This document shows, in pieces, positions 8,105 through 16,540 of a stretch of 64,000 bases of DNA. How positions within the stretch are numbered: position 1 is the stretch's first letter; each line of letters opens with the position of its first letter. The notes below the pieces were generated by a model that did no database searches, was not told where the DNA came from, and was given only the letters and a program-made list of their open reading frames with translations. This DNA is from Hymenobacter sp. DG01 (GTDB taxonomy: Bacteria > Bacteroidota > Bacteroidia > Cytophagales > Hymenobacteraceae), in contig NZ_CP040936.1 in NCBI RefSeq assembly GCF_006352025.1, positions 3,412,001-3,476,000 of the forward strand. The letters are read 5' to 3'. A program made the position numbers and the translations under genes.

Positions 8105-9448
8105 TTAATGATCGAAGAAATGCTCTTTGTAGCGGGCCCAGTCCATGTTGCAGCAGTCCACCACCCCGCGGGAGTACTGCCAGCTCTGCCGCACACTCAG
8201 CAGCACCAGGGCCCCCACCACGAAAGCCACCGGCACGGCACGTGTGTTCCACCACCGGGCCAGAAAAGCGGCCAGACACAGGCTCAGCAGCGGATACAGG
8301 CTGATGAGGGGCCGGCAGCCAAACCCGCCGCCGTAGGTCCAGTCCCACCAGCTAAAGGTCAGGTACACCACAAACGGCACCAGCACCACCACTACCGGCA
8401 CCAGGGCCGGGGCAATCCGGCGCAGCCACATAATACCGAGCAGGGCAAACACCAGCACCGGACTCCAGAACAGCCAACCTTTTCGCGCGCTGAACAGCCC
8501 ATCCAGCAAGTGGGGCTTGAGCAGATAGAACCGCTCCCCGGGGTAAAACTCCATCAGCCACTGCCCGCCGGCCACGCGCCAGAATATCAGCTGCACGCTA
8601 CCCACGAGGGCTACAATAGCCACCATGATCAGCAGCTGCTGCCAGCGGCCCAGCCAGAAGCGCAGGCGCTGGGCTACGGCCGTGCGGCTGGTAAGCCCCC
8701 ACAACAGGGGTATGGCTATCATCCAGAGCTCTGAGGGCCGTACCAGCATCATCATGCCAAATACCAGTGCCAGCCTGATGCCTGCCGCCCAGCCCCCGCC
8801 CGGCCCGTACCACTGCCGGGTATAGCGCAGCAGCAGCACATTCAGCAGAAACAGCGTACCATGCGACATGGGCGCATCGACGGTGGCATAAACAAACAGG
8901 TTGGTTCCCAGACTAATGGCCAGCAGGGTCAGGGCCGCCAGATGATCCGGGACGTAGTGGCGCAGCTCCCGGCCCAGTAGCCATAGGCCCAGTAACGCAT
9001 ACACCGTGCACCCCCAGGCAATGTAGCGTTGGTAGGGCTCCGAGTAGCCATCGGTGGGGAAGCCGGCTACCGTGGCGTGCACCTGCGCCACGGCAAACCA
9101 CGGCGAGTAGGCCACGGCCATGCCAATGGGGTACTTGAACACGACCCGGCCGTTGGGCAAGTGCACCATGCTATAGTCAGGGTCCAGATCGGGGCGGTAC
9201 TGCTTACGAACGTAGGTTAGGAAGGACCCCTCGCCGACATCCTTGGTAATGAAGGCCGAGGGCAGATACAGGTAGTAGCCCCCGGCGTCCCAGATCAACA
9301 CATCGGACCGGTTCCAGCGCGAGGTATCCCTCATCAGGGCCACGTGCACAAAGGCAATAATCAGCCAGACGAAGCCCACGTGGGTGCTGGGCAACCAGCG
9401 GCGCCAGGCAGCGGCTGGGGTAGGTACCTGCGATATTTCGGCTTGCAT
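8105..9448 (-). CDS. Multi-spanning membrane protein, GT-C-like
   Basis: The protein has 447 aa and about ten hydrophobic segments. A long first extracytoplasmic loop (~45-120) contains RSDVLIWDAGGYYLYLPSAF with acidic residues after the first helix, as in GT-C glycosyltransferases. Late in the protein FSWWDWTYGGGFGCRP is a striking aromatic loop that I recall in uncharacterised Bacteroidota membrane proteins. ATG at 9448 (MQAEISQ) is preferred over the TTG at 9472. It lies 57 bp downstream of another such gene on the same strand. No named family recognised. Confidence 0.65.
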   Translation of the reverse strand: MQAEISQVPTPAAAWRRWLPSTHVGFVWLIIAFVHVALMRDTSRWNRSDVLIWDAGGYYLYLPSAFITKDVGEGSFLTYVRKQYRPDLDPDYSMVHLPNGRVVFKYPIGMAVAYSPWFAVAQVHATVAGFPTDGYSEPYQRYIAWGCTVYALLGLWLLGRELRHYVPDHLAALTLLAISLGTNLFVYATVDAPMSHGTLFLLNVLLLRYTRQWYGPGGGWAAGIRLALVFGMMMLVRPSELWMIAIPLLWGLTSRTAVAQRLRFWLGRWQQLLIMVAIVALVGSVQLIFWRVAGGQWLMEFYPGERFYLLKPHLLDGLFSARKGWLFWSPVLVFALLGIMWLRRIAPALVPVVVVLVPFVVYLTFSWWDWTYGGGFGCRPLISLYPLLSLCLAAFLARWWNTRAVPVAFVVGALVLLSVRQSWQYSRGVVDCCNMDWARYKEHFFDH

Positions 9449-9505
9449 ACGCCCGAAAAAGAATAGTAACAAAGGAAGGAAACATCCCGGCGCACCGGGA
9501 GCAGG

Positions 9506-10951
9506 CTACTGCTGATAGTACTGCTTGGGCCGGTCGGTTATGCCCCAGTAGTGCAGCAAGCGGGCCTGCAGGTCCGACTGGCTCGGGTCAGTCAGGGCAA
9601 CCCAGCTCAGCACGTTGCAATAAGGCGAAAGGCGTACCGTCGGCTCCGGGGCACGAACCATCTGGTCCAGGGCCCACCGCTCGCAGTCGTTGTTGCGGGG
9701 CAGCTTGGGCACGGCATCCATATAAATAAACGTAGCCAGAAACAGCCCGACCAGCACCGCGTACCCGTTGCGCACCCGCCCCCGCAGCTGAAACAGCAGA
9801 AAATACGTGGATACCCCGTAGGCATAAAATAAAGCCAGCAGCACCGGCATGATCGAGTCGCCCCGAATCAGGTAGGGCCGGTAGTCGCGGTAGCCTCCAA
9901 AGGGCAGCAGCACCAGGAACAGCACCGAAAACACTCCTACCGCCCGCAGGCTGCCCAGCACCCACGCGCGCTCCGGGGAGGGTGGAAACAGCCGCCGCAC
10001 CAGCTGCCCGTTCACCAGGATCAGGAGCAGCAGCAGGGGTAGGCCCCACTCCAGCTTCAGCTCCAGATAAAAGCCCTTGGGCAGCAGCTGATACAGTTGA
10101 CCCAGGGTGTGGGTATGCGAGTTTTCGGCGTTGTTGCGGCCAATGTAGAGCGAATACACGCTCAGGCCAGCCAGAACACCTAGCAGCAGCAAGGCCTGCC
10201 CCGAAAGCCATTGGTCTTGGCGGGGGGCGGCGGGGGTAGCCAAGGCGCGCCACCGGTGCCAGGCCCAGTACACCCCAATACCAAACAGCAGCACGGCCAC
10301 GGCAGCGGTAGCAATGGGCCCATTAAAGGAAATAACTACCATCAGCAGCACCAGCAGCAGGCCCCGCAGCGGGTGCAGGCGCAGGGGCTGCCGCTGCTGG
10401 GCGGCCCGGAAAAACGGCCAGAGCAGCAGCAGCAGCAAGGCCAACGGGAAAGCGTAGAAGAAGGTATAGGTGATGGCGCGGTTGGTAATGCCCATCTGCT
10501 CATAAAACCCCTCCGTCTGGAACAGGGGCACCAGCAGGGCCGCCGCCACCCAGAAGCCCCAGCTGCCGCGGGCCTGCCCCCCACCGCCTCGCCGCACGTA
10601 GGCCGCCAGCGCTAGCACAATCAGCACCTGCACCGCCGTCGAGAACAGGGCGCTGGCTACGTACAGGCTTTCGATGGGGGTAGTAAACTGCTGCAGCACC
10701 TGCGGCGCCTGCTTCCAGTACAGGCCCATGGCTGCGTGCGCAAAAAATCGGTTGGTACCGGCGTACATAGCCTTTTTAGTGACAACGGCCCAGCCGAACG
10801 GGTCCTGCAGCACTTGTGAGTACCACGGCGCCGGAAACACAATGGGCACCAGGTCGCCATCCAGGGGCAGTTGCAGATTCTGCCAGAACGTAAGCCCCGT
10901 GTCGAGTAGAATAAGCACGATGATCAGGCCGGTCCAGTAGCGTTTAGGCAT
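9506..10951 (-). CDS. Multi-spanning membrane protein, hypothetical
   Basis: The protein has 481 aa. It has an N-terminal helix (YWTGLIIVLILLDTGLTF), a loop rich in aromatic residues (~30-95), then about ten further helices and a short polar C-terminus containing CERWALDQMV. The start at ATG 10951 (MPKRYW) excludes the upstream hairpin sequence. The topology fits a lipid-linked sugar or polymer handling protein, but I see no catalytic signature and would leave it as unknown. It shares the minus-strand run with a second membrane protein and two paralogous lipoproteins. Confidence 0.65.
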   Translation of the reverse strand: MPKRYWTGLIIVLILLDTGLTFWQNLQLPLDGDLVPIVFPAPWYSQVLQDPFGWAVVTKKAMYAGTNRFFAHAAMGLYWKQAPQVLQQFTTPIESLYVASALFSTAVQVLIVLALAAYVRRGGGGQARGSWGFWVAAALLVPLFQTEGFYEQMGITNRAITYTFFYAFPLALLLLLLWPFFRAAQQRQPLRLHPLRGLLLVLLMVVISFNGPIATAAVAVLLFGIGVYWAWHRWRALATPAAPRQDQWLSGQALLLLGVLAGLSVYSLYIGRNNAENSHTHTLGQLYQLLPKGFYLELKLEWGLPLLLLLILVNGQLVRRLFPPSPERAWVLGSLRAVGVFSVLFLVLLPFGGYRDYRPYLIRGDSIMPVLLALFYAYGVSTYFLLFQLRGRVRNGYAVLVGLFLATFIYMDAVPKLPRNNDCERWALDQMVRAPEPTVRLSPYCNVLSWVALTDPSQSDLQARLLHYWGITDRPKQYYQQ

Positions 10952-10994
10952 AGCAGCAACAAGGGTTGGGGCAGCCGGGCTGCCGGATAAGCAT

Positions 10995-11040
10995 AAAACG
11001 GGATGCCAGCCCGACCCAAAGGCATCGGTCCGGCATCCCG
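10995..11040 (-). terminator. Terminator-like hairpin downstream of the lipoprotein gene
   Basis: On the minus strand a 9-bp stem CGGGATGCC/GGCATCCCG (11032-11040 with 10999-11007) is followed by TTTT. It lies between the lipoprotein stop (11067) and the next start (10951), so transcription may be partly terminated within this gene run. Confidence 0.6.
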
Positions 11041-11066
11041 CCCTGAAGTATAGCAATCAGCCGCAC

Positions 11067-11606
11067 TTATTCCTTGATGCTCAGCTTCACGTCGTCGATG
11101 AGCACGTAGTCGCTGGCATCGGCGCGCCACAGCGACAGGCGCAGGTGCTGGGCTGCCGTAATGTTGTCGGGCAGGGTAATATCCTTGCTCACGGGCACCC
11201 ACTTGCCGTACGATTTCACCACTTCGCCCAGCCGGATACCGTCGCCGAATACCTGCTTGCTGTTGGTGTCATCCATCACCTGCACGCCCAGCATACCCGT
11301 GGCTTTGTCGTTGGGCAGGAAAGCGTAGGCCTCCAGGTGTACGGTCTTGATTTTGGTGGGCGTGGCCTGGCCCAGGGCCATGTCGAAGGTCAGGCTGAAC
11401 TCCCGGTCTTTGTCCACCTTAATGGCATATCTACCCGAGTGCGCCCGGCCCCGGTCCAGCATCGCCGGATCAACGTTCCACCCTGCTACCGATTCAAAAT
11501 CGTTGAACGTGATGGTTTTGGCATCGGAAGCGCCGGAGCTGGCCTTTTCGTCGGAAGAGCAGGCCCCAAGCACTGCCAGACTCAGCAGGACAGTAAATTT
11601 TTTCAT
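11067..11606 (-). CDS. Lipoprotein with a carbohydrate-binding-like beta domain (paralogue of the gene at 7466)
   Basis: The protein has 179 aa. The signal peptide MKKFTVLLSLAVLGAC ends in a lipobox, and a Ser/Asp/Lys linker follows. The mature domain runs NDFESVAGW, RAHSGRYAIKV, REFSLTF, LEAYAFLPND, GKWVPVSKDITLP and LRLSLWRADASDYVLIDDVKLSI, paralleling the 7466 lipoprotein landmark by landmark. Both look like secreted, membrane-anchored beta-sandwich proteins. A TACCTTTG promoter core lies 54 bp upstream. The substrate or partner is not visible. Confidence 0.75.
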   Translation of the reverse strand: MKKFTVLLSLAVLGACSSDEKASSGASDAKTITFNDFESVAGWNVDPAMLDRGRAHSGRYAIKVDKDREFSLTFDMALGQATPTKIKTVHLEAYAFLPNDKATGMLGVQVMDDTNSKQVFGDGIRLGEVVKSYGKWVPVSKDITLPDNITAAQHLRLSLWRADASDYVLIDDVKLSIKE

Positions 11607-11659
11607 GTAAGGTGAAGGTTGTAAAATGATTCGTGTAGCGGCTTTCAGTGAAGGCGCGG

Positions 11660-11667
11660 CAAAGGTA
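11660..11667 (-). promoter_or_regulatory. Putative -7 element TACCTTTG
   Basis: Exact TAnnTTTG match on the minus strand, 54 bp upstream of the lipoprotein start at 11606. A TTG lies upstream with a spacing of 14 rather than the usual ~19-21. The rest of the 289-bp spacer (11607-11895) is GC-rich with short palindromes and no gene. Confidence 0.4.
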
Positions 11668-11895
11668 TAAACTCTGCTAGTCAAGCAGCTATTGCGCCTT
11701 AAAAAGAACCGCGTCTTCTGTTTTGCGCGCCGGCCGGCGGCCTGGCTTCCGGCGGCCCCTACCCCCCGCCAGGCCGGCAGGCCTGCCTTCCGCGGCAGCG
11801 GGCAAGGGCCCGGCGGGCGTACAGCTTGCAGCTTCTTTTCCTTTCTTTGATGCTGCAATGCCCCCGCGCGGGCTTCCACTTCCCGTATTTGCTTG

Positions 11896-13485
11896 ATGTC
11901 AGCCCCCCGCCCCCTTTATATCCGCGCCTATTTTTTGTGTATTATCCTCCTGGGGCTGCTCTTGTACAAGGATTACGGGGTGTCCTGGGATGAGTCCATT
12001 GACCGCACCAACGGCATCGTAAACGCCAAATACATTACCAACCTATTCGCACCCCAGTGGACGGAGCAGCAGGCGGTTTTCTCGAATGTGCCGGAGTTTG
12101 CCGGCTATGAGGAGCGCGACCATGGCGTTATCTTCCACTTGCCGCTGGCCTTTATGGAGGTTGCCTGGCCTGATCTGGACTCGCGCACGTACTACCTGGT
12201 CCGGCACTTCTGCATTTACCTCACGTTTGTCCTGGCCCTCTGGTCGGTGTATCACCTGGCCCGCATCCGGTTCCGCAGCTGGCAGCTAGGGCTACTGGCC
12301 AGCACCATACTCCTGCTTTCGCCGCGCATTTTTGCCGATGCCTTCAGCAACGGCAAGGATCTGGTGTTTCTGAGCTTTTTCACGTTCGGTATCTACACAC
12401 TGGTCCGGCTGCTGGAGCGGCCTACCCTGGGCCGCGCCGTGCTGCACGGCCTGGCCACCGCCATAGCCACCGACATCCGGATTCTGGGCTGCCTGCTGGG
12501 GGCGCTTACGGTGGCCCTGTTTGTGCTGGAGCTGGCAGCTCCGGCTGCCTCGGCTCACCGCAAAAGCCTGCTCCGCGCCTTTTTACTGTACTGCCTGGCC
12601 AGCGCCGCGTTTACCGTGGCCGGCTGGCCCTACCTGTGGGAGGCCCCTCTGGATAACTTTCTGCTTGCCTTCGAGAAAATGAAGCGCTTCCGCTGGGACG
12701 GCTACATTCTCTACCTGGGCGAGCGAGTACACTCCTTGGCCCTGCCCTGGCACTACGCCCCCGTCTGGATTGTCATTAGCACCCCCATTGCCTACGTGGT
12801 AGCCAGCCTGATTGGCATTGGGGCCAGCGGGTACGCGCTGGTCCGCCACCCTTTGGCCACCCTGAGAACCCCGCAGGGCCGCCTGGATGCGCTGCTGCTG
12901 ATGTGGCTGTTTTTGCCCCTGCTAATGGTGATTGTGCTGCACTCTGTGATTTATGATGGCTGGCGCCACCTGTACTTTATTTATCCGGCGCTGGTGCTGC
13001 TGGCCGTACGCGGGGTTCACGTCATCTGGCAGGCCAGCCGGGGCCGGGTTTCCGTCCGGCGGCTGGCGCTGGGGGTCGCCGTGCTGGCGGGCGCCGAGGC
13101 AGGGTACACGGCCGTCCGGATGGTACGCTCCCATCCCAACCAGCAGGTGTACTACTCGTTTCTTTCCGATCCGGAGGCCAGCCAGCTGTTCGAGGGCGAC
13201 TACTGGGGCCTGTCGTACCGGCAAGGACTGGAATGGATTCTGGCCAACTCCACCTCCTCCCGCATTGCCATTGACGCGCCCTTCCGGATTGTGCTAGAAA
13301 ACAACCTGGCCGTGCTCCGGCCCGAAGAGCGGGCCCGCTTCGCCATAGACCCCGACAGCCAGGAGCGGTACTTTCTTACGGCCTACCGCACCCACCCCGA
13401 GCCCTACCCCGACAGCATCGGCCATGAAGTGCACGCCGTGAAAGTAAACGGCATCCGGATTCTATCGGTGTTTTACCGCTGGTAG
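11896..13485 (+). CDS. GT39-like membrane glycosyltransferase
   Basis: The protein has 529 aa and about eleven hydrophobic segments. After the first helix the loop reads YGVSWDESIDR, the Asp-Glu position expected for a GT-C catalytic loop (PMT/ArnT superfamily). Helix-loop landmarks such as SPRIFADAFSNGKD and YDGWRHLYFIYPA recur in dolichyl-phosphate-mannose-type mannosyltransferases. It would use a lipid-linked sugar, for example from the GtrB-like enzymes just downstream, and act on the outer face of the inner membrane. ATG at 11896 is taken rather than the TTG three bases earlier. Confidence 0.75.
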   Translation: MSAPRPLYIRAYFLCIILLGLLLYKDYGVSWDESIDRTNGIVNAKYITNLFAPQWTEQQAVFSNVPEFAGYEERDHGVIFHLPLAFMEVAWPDLDSRTYYLVRHFCIYLTFVLALWSVYHLARIRFRSWQLGLLASTILLLSPRIFADAFSNGKDLVFLSFFTFGIYTLVRLLERPTLGRAVLHGLATAIATDIRILGCLLGALTVALFVLELAAPAASAHRKSLLRAFLLYCLASAAFTVAGWPYLWEAPLDNFLLAFEKMKRFRWDGYILYLGERVHSLALPWHYAPVWIVISTPIAYVVASLIGIGASGYALVRHPLATLRTPQGRLDALLLMWLFLPLLMVIVLHSVIYDGWRHLYFIYPALVLLAVRGVHVIWQASRGRVSVRRLALGVAVLAGAEAGYTAVRMVRSHPNQQVYYSFLSDPEASQLFEGDYWGLSYRQGLEWILANSTSSRIAIDAPFRIVLENNLAVLRPEERARFAIDPDSQERYFLTAYRTHPEPYPDSIGHEVHAVKVNGIRILSVFYRW

Positions 13486-13668
13486 CACGGGCGCGCTAAG
13501 GCCAGTAGCGGACTACTGCGCCTCCTGCTCCCTACCCCTTCCGCCCCCGTGTACCGCCCGTGCCCGGTGGCCTAACAGCCCCGCCCGCCGGGTGCCACGC
13601 CGGCTTCCCCTGTCAAGGTCCATATACTTTCGCCATTTTTACCTGCCGAAACCCCACGCTCCGCCCCT

Positions 13669-14646
13669 TTGGACCTATCCGTTGTCATTCCTATTTACAA
13701 TGAAGAGGCCAACATCCATGCCCTCTATCACCGGCTGCGGGGCGTGCTGGCGCCCATGCAGGTTGCCTACGAGCTCATCTTCATCAACGACGGCTCGCGC
13801 GACCAGTCCCTGGCCCTGATTCGGGAGCTGGCCGCCCACGACCCGCGGGTGCGCTACGCCGATTTCAGCCGCAATTTCGGCCACCAGATTGCCGTAACCG
13901 CCGGCCTGGATTTGTCGGGCGGCGAGGCCGTGGTTATCATTGATGCCGACCTGCAGGACCCGCCCGAGCTGATTCCGGCGCTCTATGCCCGGCTGCAGGA
14001 AGGTTACGAAGTAGTGTACGCCAAGCGCCGCACCCGCCAGGGCGAAAGCGCAGCCAAACTTCTAACAGCCAAGCTGTTCTACCGCCTACTGGCCAGTATT
14101 ACCCATATTTCCATTCCGGTGGATACCGGCGACTTCCGCATTGTGTCACGCAAGGTGGTGGCAGCCCTGAAGCAGATGCCCGAGCAGAACAAGTTTATCC
14201 GGGGCCAGATTTCCTGGATTGGCTACCGCCAGACTTACCTGGAGTACGACCGGGCCGAGCGGGCCGGCGGAGCCACGGGCTACACCTACAGCAAAATGAT
14301 CCGGCTGGCCCTGGATGGCATCACCGGCTTTTCCGACGCCCCCCTGAAAGCGGCCACGCTTAGCGGCTTTCTGGTGTCGGGGGTGGCCTTTCTGGTGATG
14401 CTCTACACGCTCTACGCCCGCTTTATCAGCGGTGATTACCAGCCGGGTTGGGCTTCATTGATGATCAGCATCTTATTTTTGGGCGGGGTTCAGCTGATTG
14501 CCGTGGGCATTATCGGAGAGTACATTGCCCGGCTCAGCGCCAACGTCCGCCAGCGGCCCCTCTACATTATTTCTGATACCAACGTGGGGGTCACCGGACC
14601 AGCTTCGCCGGTGCCTACCCCCCTGCCTAACGCCGAGCCCTCATGA
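13669..14646 (+). CDS. GT2 glycosyltransferase with two C-terminal membrane helices (GtrB/ArnC type), copy 1
   Basis: The protein has 325 aa. The GT-A domain has VVIPIYNEEANIH, FINDGSRD, DADLQDPPE (DxD) and KRRTRQGES. SRKVV.ALKQMPEQNKF and the aromatic RQTYLEYDR complete the polyprenyl-phosphate hexose synthase signature. Two helices near 235-260 and 270-295 anchor it. It transfers a sugar from a nucleotide donor to undecaprenyl phosphate. The start is TTG at 13669, giving the same MDLS N-terminus as its close paralogue at 15423. Its stop overlaps the next ATG (ATGA), so the methyltransferase gene is translationally coupled. Confidence 0.88.
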   Translation: MDLSVVIPIYNEEANIHALYHRLRGVLAPMQVAYELIFINDGSRDQSLALIRELAAHDPRVRYADFSRNFGHQIAVTAGLDLSGGEAVVIIDADLQDPPELIPALYARLQEGYEVVYAKRRTRQGESAAKLLTAKLFYRLLASITHISIPVDTGDFRIVSRKVVAALKQMPEQNKFIRGQISWIGYRQTYLEYDRAERAGGATGYTYSKMIRLALDGITGFSDAPLKAATLSGFLVSGVAFLVMLYTLYARFISGDYQPGWASLMISILFLGGVQLIAVGIIGEYIARLSANVRQRPLYIISDTNVGVTGPASPVPTPLPNAEPS

Positions 14647-15398
14647 ATCTTGAATACGAACTGAAATACCACCAGATTGAAGAAAACTACTGGTGGTTTC
14701 AGGCCCGGCGCGACATGGTATTCCGGTTGGTGCAGAACCTGCGGCTACCTCACACGGCCCCCATCCTGGAAATCGGTTGCTCGGGCGGGCCGCTGCTGCA
14801 GCGCCTGGCCGGCCAGGGCTACACCAACCTTACGGGCATTGATGTGAGCGAGGCAGGCATTGCCGTAGCCCGGCAGCGCGGCATCCCGAACGTGTCGTGC
14901 ATGGACGGCGCCCACCTCAACTTCCCCGATGCCTCTTTCGATCTGGTTATTGCCTCCGATGTGCTGGAGCACATCCAGGACGAGGCCCAGGCCCTGCGGG
15001 AGTGGAGCCGCGTGCTGCGGCCCGGCGGACAGCTGCTGGTGTTTGTGCCGGCCTTTTCCTTTCTGTGGGGCAAGCACGACGAGGTGAACCAGCACTTCCG
15101 GCGCTACTCGGCCCCACAGCTGACCGGCGCGCTACGGCAGGCCGGCTTTGCGGTGCAGCGCCACTCCTACTGGAACGTGGGCCTGTTTTTCCCGACGGCC
15201 GCCGTGCGCCTGCTCAACCGCGTCCGCCCGCCCCAGCCTACCCCCGGCGAGACGCTCAAAGACGACTTCTTCGCCACGCCGCCCCTGCTCAACACGTTAC
15301 TGCGCGGCTTCATTGTGGCCGAAAACCGGGTGCTGCAGGCCCTCAATGCCCCCGTGGGCGTCAGTGTATTTTCTTTGGCCCGCAAGCCGGCCGCCTAA
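14643..15398 (+). CDS. Class I SAM-dependent methyltransferase
   Basis: The protein has 251 aa. Motif I is ILEIGCSGGPLLQRL (~residue 40), the acidic ribose-binding residue is in TGIDVSE, and motif IV reads FDLVIASDVLEHI, the Methyltransf_11 pattern. The C-terminal third has a hydrophobic patch (NVGLFFPTAAVRLLN), suggesting membrane association. Placed between two near-identical polyprenyl-phosphate sugar synthases and overlapping the first by four bases, it probably methylates a lipid-linked sugar or glycan. The substrate is inference. Confidence 0.85.
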   Translation: MNLEYELKYHQIEENYWWFQARRDMVFRLVQNLRLPHTAPILEIGCSGGPLLQRLAGQGYTNLTGIDVSEAGIAVARQRGIPNVSCMDGAHLNFPDASFDLVIASDVLEHIQDEAQALREWSRVLRPGGQLLVFVPAFSFLWGKHDEVNQHFRRYSAPQLTGALRQAGFAVQRHSYWNVGLFFPTAAVRLLNRVRPPQPTPGETLKDDFFATPPLLNTLLRGFIVAENRVLQALNAPVGVSVFSLARKPAA

Positions 15399-15422
15399 CT
15401 TTTCCAGCGCTACCGTACCGCC

Positions 15423-16382
15423 GTGGACCTTTCTATCGTCATTCCGATTTACAACGAGGAAACCAACCTACCTGCCCTGTATGCCCGCGTGGCCCAGATG
15501 CTGGACGCCCAGCCCTCCTGGCAGGCCGAGGTGATTCTGGTCAACGACGGCTCGCGCGACCGGTCCCTGGAGCTGATCCGGGAGTTGGCCGCCCGCGACC
15601 CGCGCATTCACTACATCACCTTCAGCCGCAACTTCGGCCACCAGATTGCCATTACCGCCGGCCTGGATTTGTCGAAGGGCGCAGCCGTGGTAGTGATGGA
15701 CGGCGACCTGCAGGACCCGCCCGAGCTGATTCCGGAGCTTTACGCCAAGCTGCGCGAGGGCTACGAGGTAGTGTATGCCAAGCGCCGTACCCGCCAGGGC
15801 GAGAGCATGATTAAGCTCTTCACAGCCAAAATGTTCTACCGCCTGCTGGCCAGCATCACGTCGGTAAACATTCCGCTCGACACCGGCGACTTCCGCATTG
15901 TGTCGCGCAAGGTGGTGAAGGCCCTGAAGCAGATGCCGGAGCAGAACAAGTTTATCCGGGGCCAGATTGCCTGGATCGGCTACCGCCAGACTTACCTGGA
16001 GTTTGACCGCTCGGAGCGGGCCAGCGGGGAGCCGGGCTACACCTACAGCAAGCTGATCCGGCTGGCCCTGGACGGCATCACTTCCTTCTCCGACCTGCCC
16101 CTGCGCATTGCGACCATCGGCGGGTTTACCGTGTCGGGGGTGGCTTTTCTGGTGATGCTGTACGCCGTGTACGCCCGCTTCTTTCTGCATAACTACGGGG
16201 TAGGCTGGCCTTCCATTATGGTGAGCGTACTGTTTTTGGGCGGGGTGCAGCTGATGGCCGTAGGCGTAATTGGCGAGTACGTAGCGCGCCTGGGCGCCAA
16301 TGCCCGCCAGCGTCCCCTCTACATCATCGAGGACACCGACCTGACCCCGGAAGCTTCTCCCGAAGCCCAGTATAGCAAGTAG
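15423..16382 (+). CDS. GT2 glycosyltransferase with two C-terminal membrane helices (GtrB/ArnC type), copy 2
   Basis: The protein has 319 aa, aligning without large gaps to copy 1 at 13669. By eye about three quarters of residues are identical, with long invariant stretches around EGYEVVYAKRRTRQGES and PEQNKFIRGQI. The metal motif is DGDLQDPPE rather than DADLQDPPE. The start is GTG at 15423, 24 bp after the methyltransferase stop. Two membrane helices follow the catalytic domain. The DNA also keeps long identical runs, so the pair comes from a recent duplication or gene conversion. Confidence 0.88.
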   Translation: MDLSIVIPIYNEETNLPALYARVAQMLDAQPSWQAEVILVNDGSRDRSLELIRELAARDPRIHYITFSRNFGHQIAITAGLDLSKGAAVVVMDGDLQDPPELIPELYAKLREGYEVVYAKRRTRQGESMIKLFTAKMFYRLLASITSVNIPLDTGDFRIVSRKVVKALKQMPEQNKFIRGQIAWIGYRQTYLEFDRSERASGEPGYTYSKLIRLALDGITSFSDLPLRIATIGGFTVSGVAFLVMLYAVYARFFLHNYGVGWPSIMVSVLFLGGVQLMAVGVIGEYVARLGANARQRPLYIIEDTDLTPEASPEAQYSK

Positions 16383-16513
16383 CACCCCGACATTCATACC
16401 CGGCCCGCATCCAGGCGGGCCAGCGTGCCCATCGGCCAGCGCCGCGGGAGGATTTCCTACCCCCATGAAAAGCGGAAAGCGTTCCGGCCAAAACGCCCGG
16501 ATTCGTGTAGATT

Positions 16514-16535
16514 AGGTAGAGTTCCTCTACCTTTT
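16514..16535 (+). terminator. Hairpin with T-run immediately before the dehydrogenase start
   Basis: An exact 8-bp stem AGGTAGAG/CTCTACCT with loop TTC is followed by TTT. It ends only 5-6 bp before the ATG at 16541. It may terminate the upstream GT2 transcript, or act as a leader element if the dehydrogenase mRNA starts upstream. Confidence 0.55.
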
Positions 16536-16540
16536 CTGGC

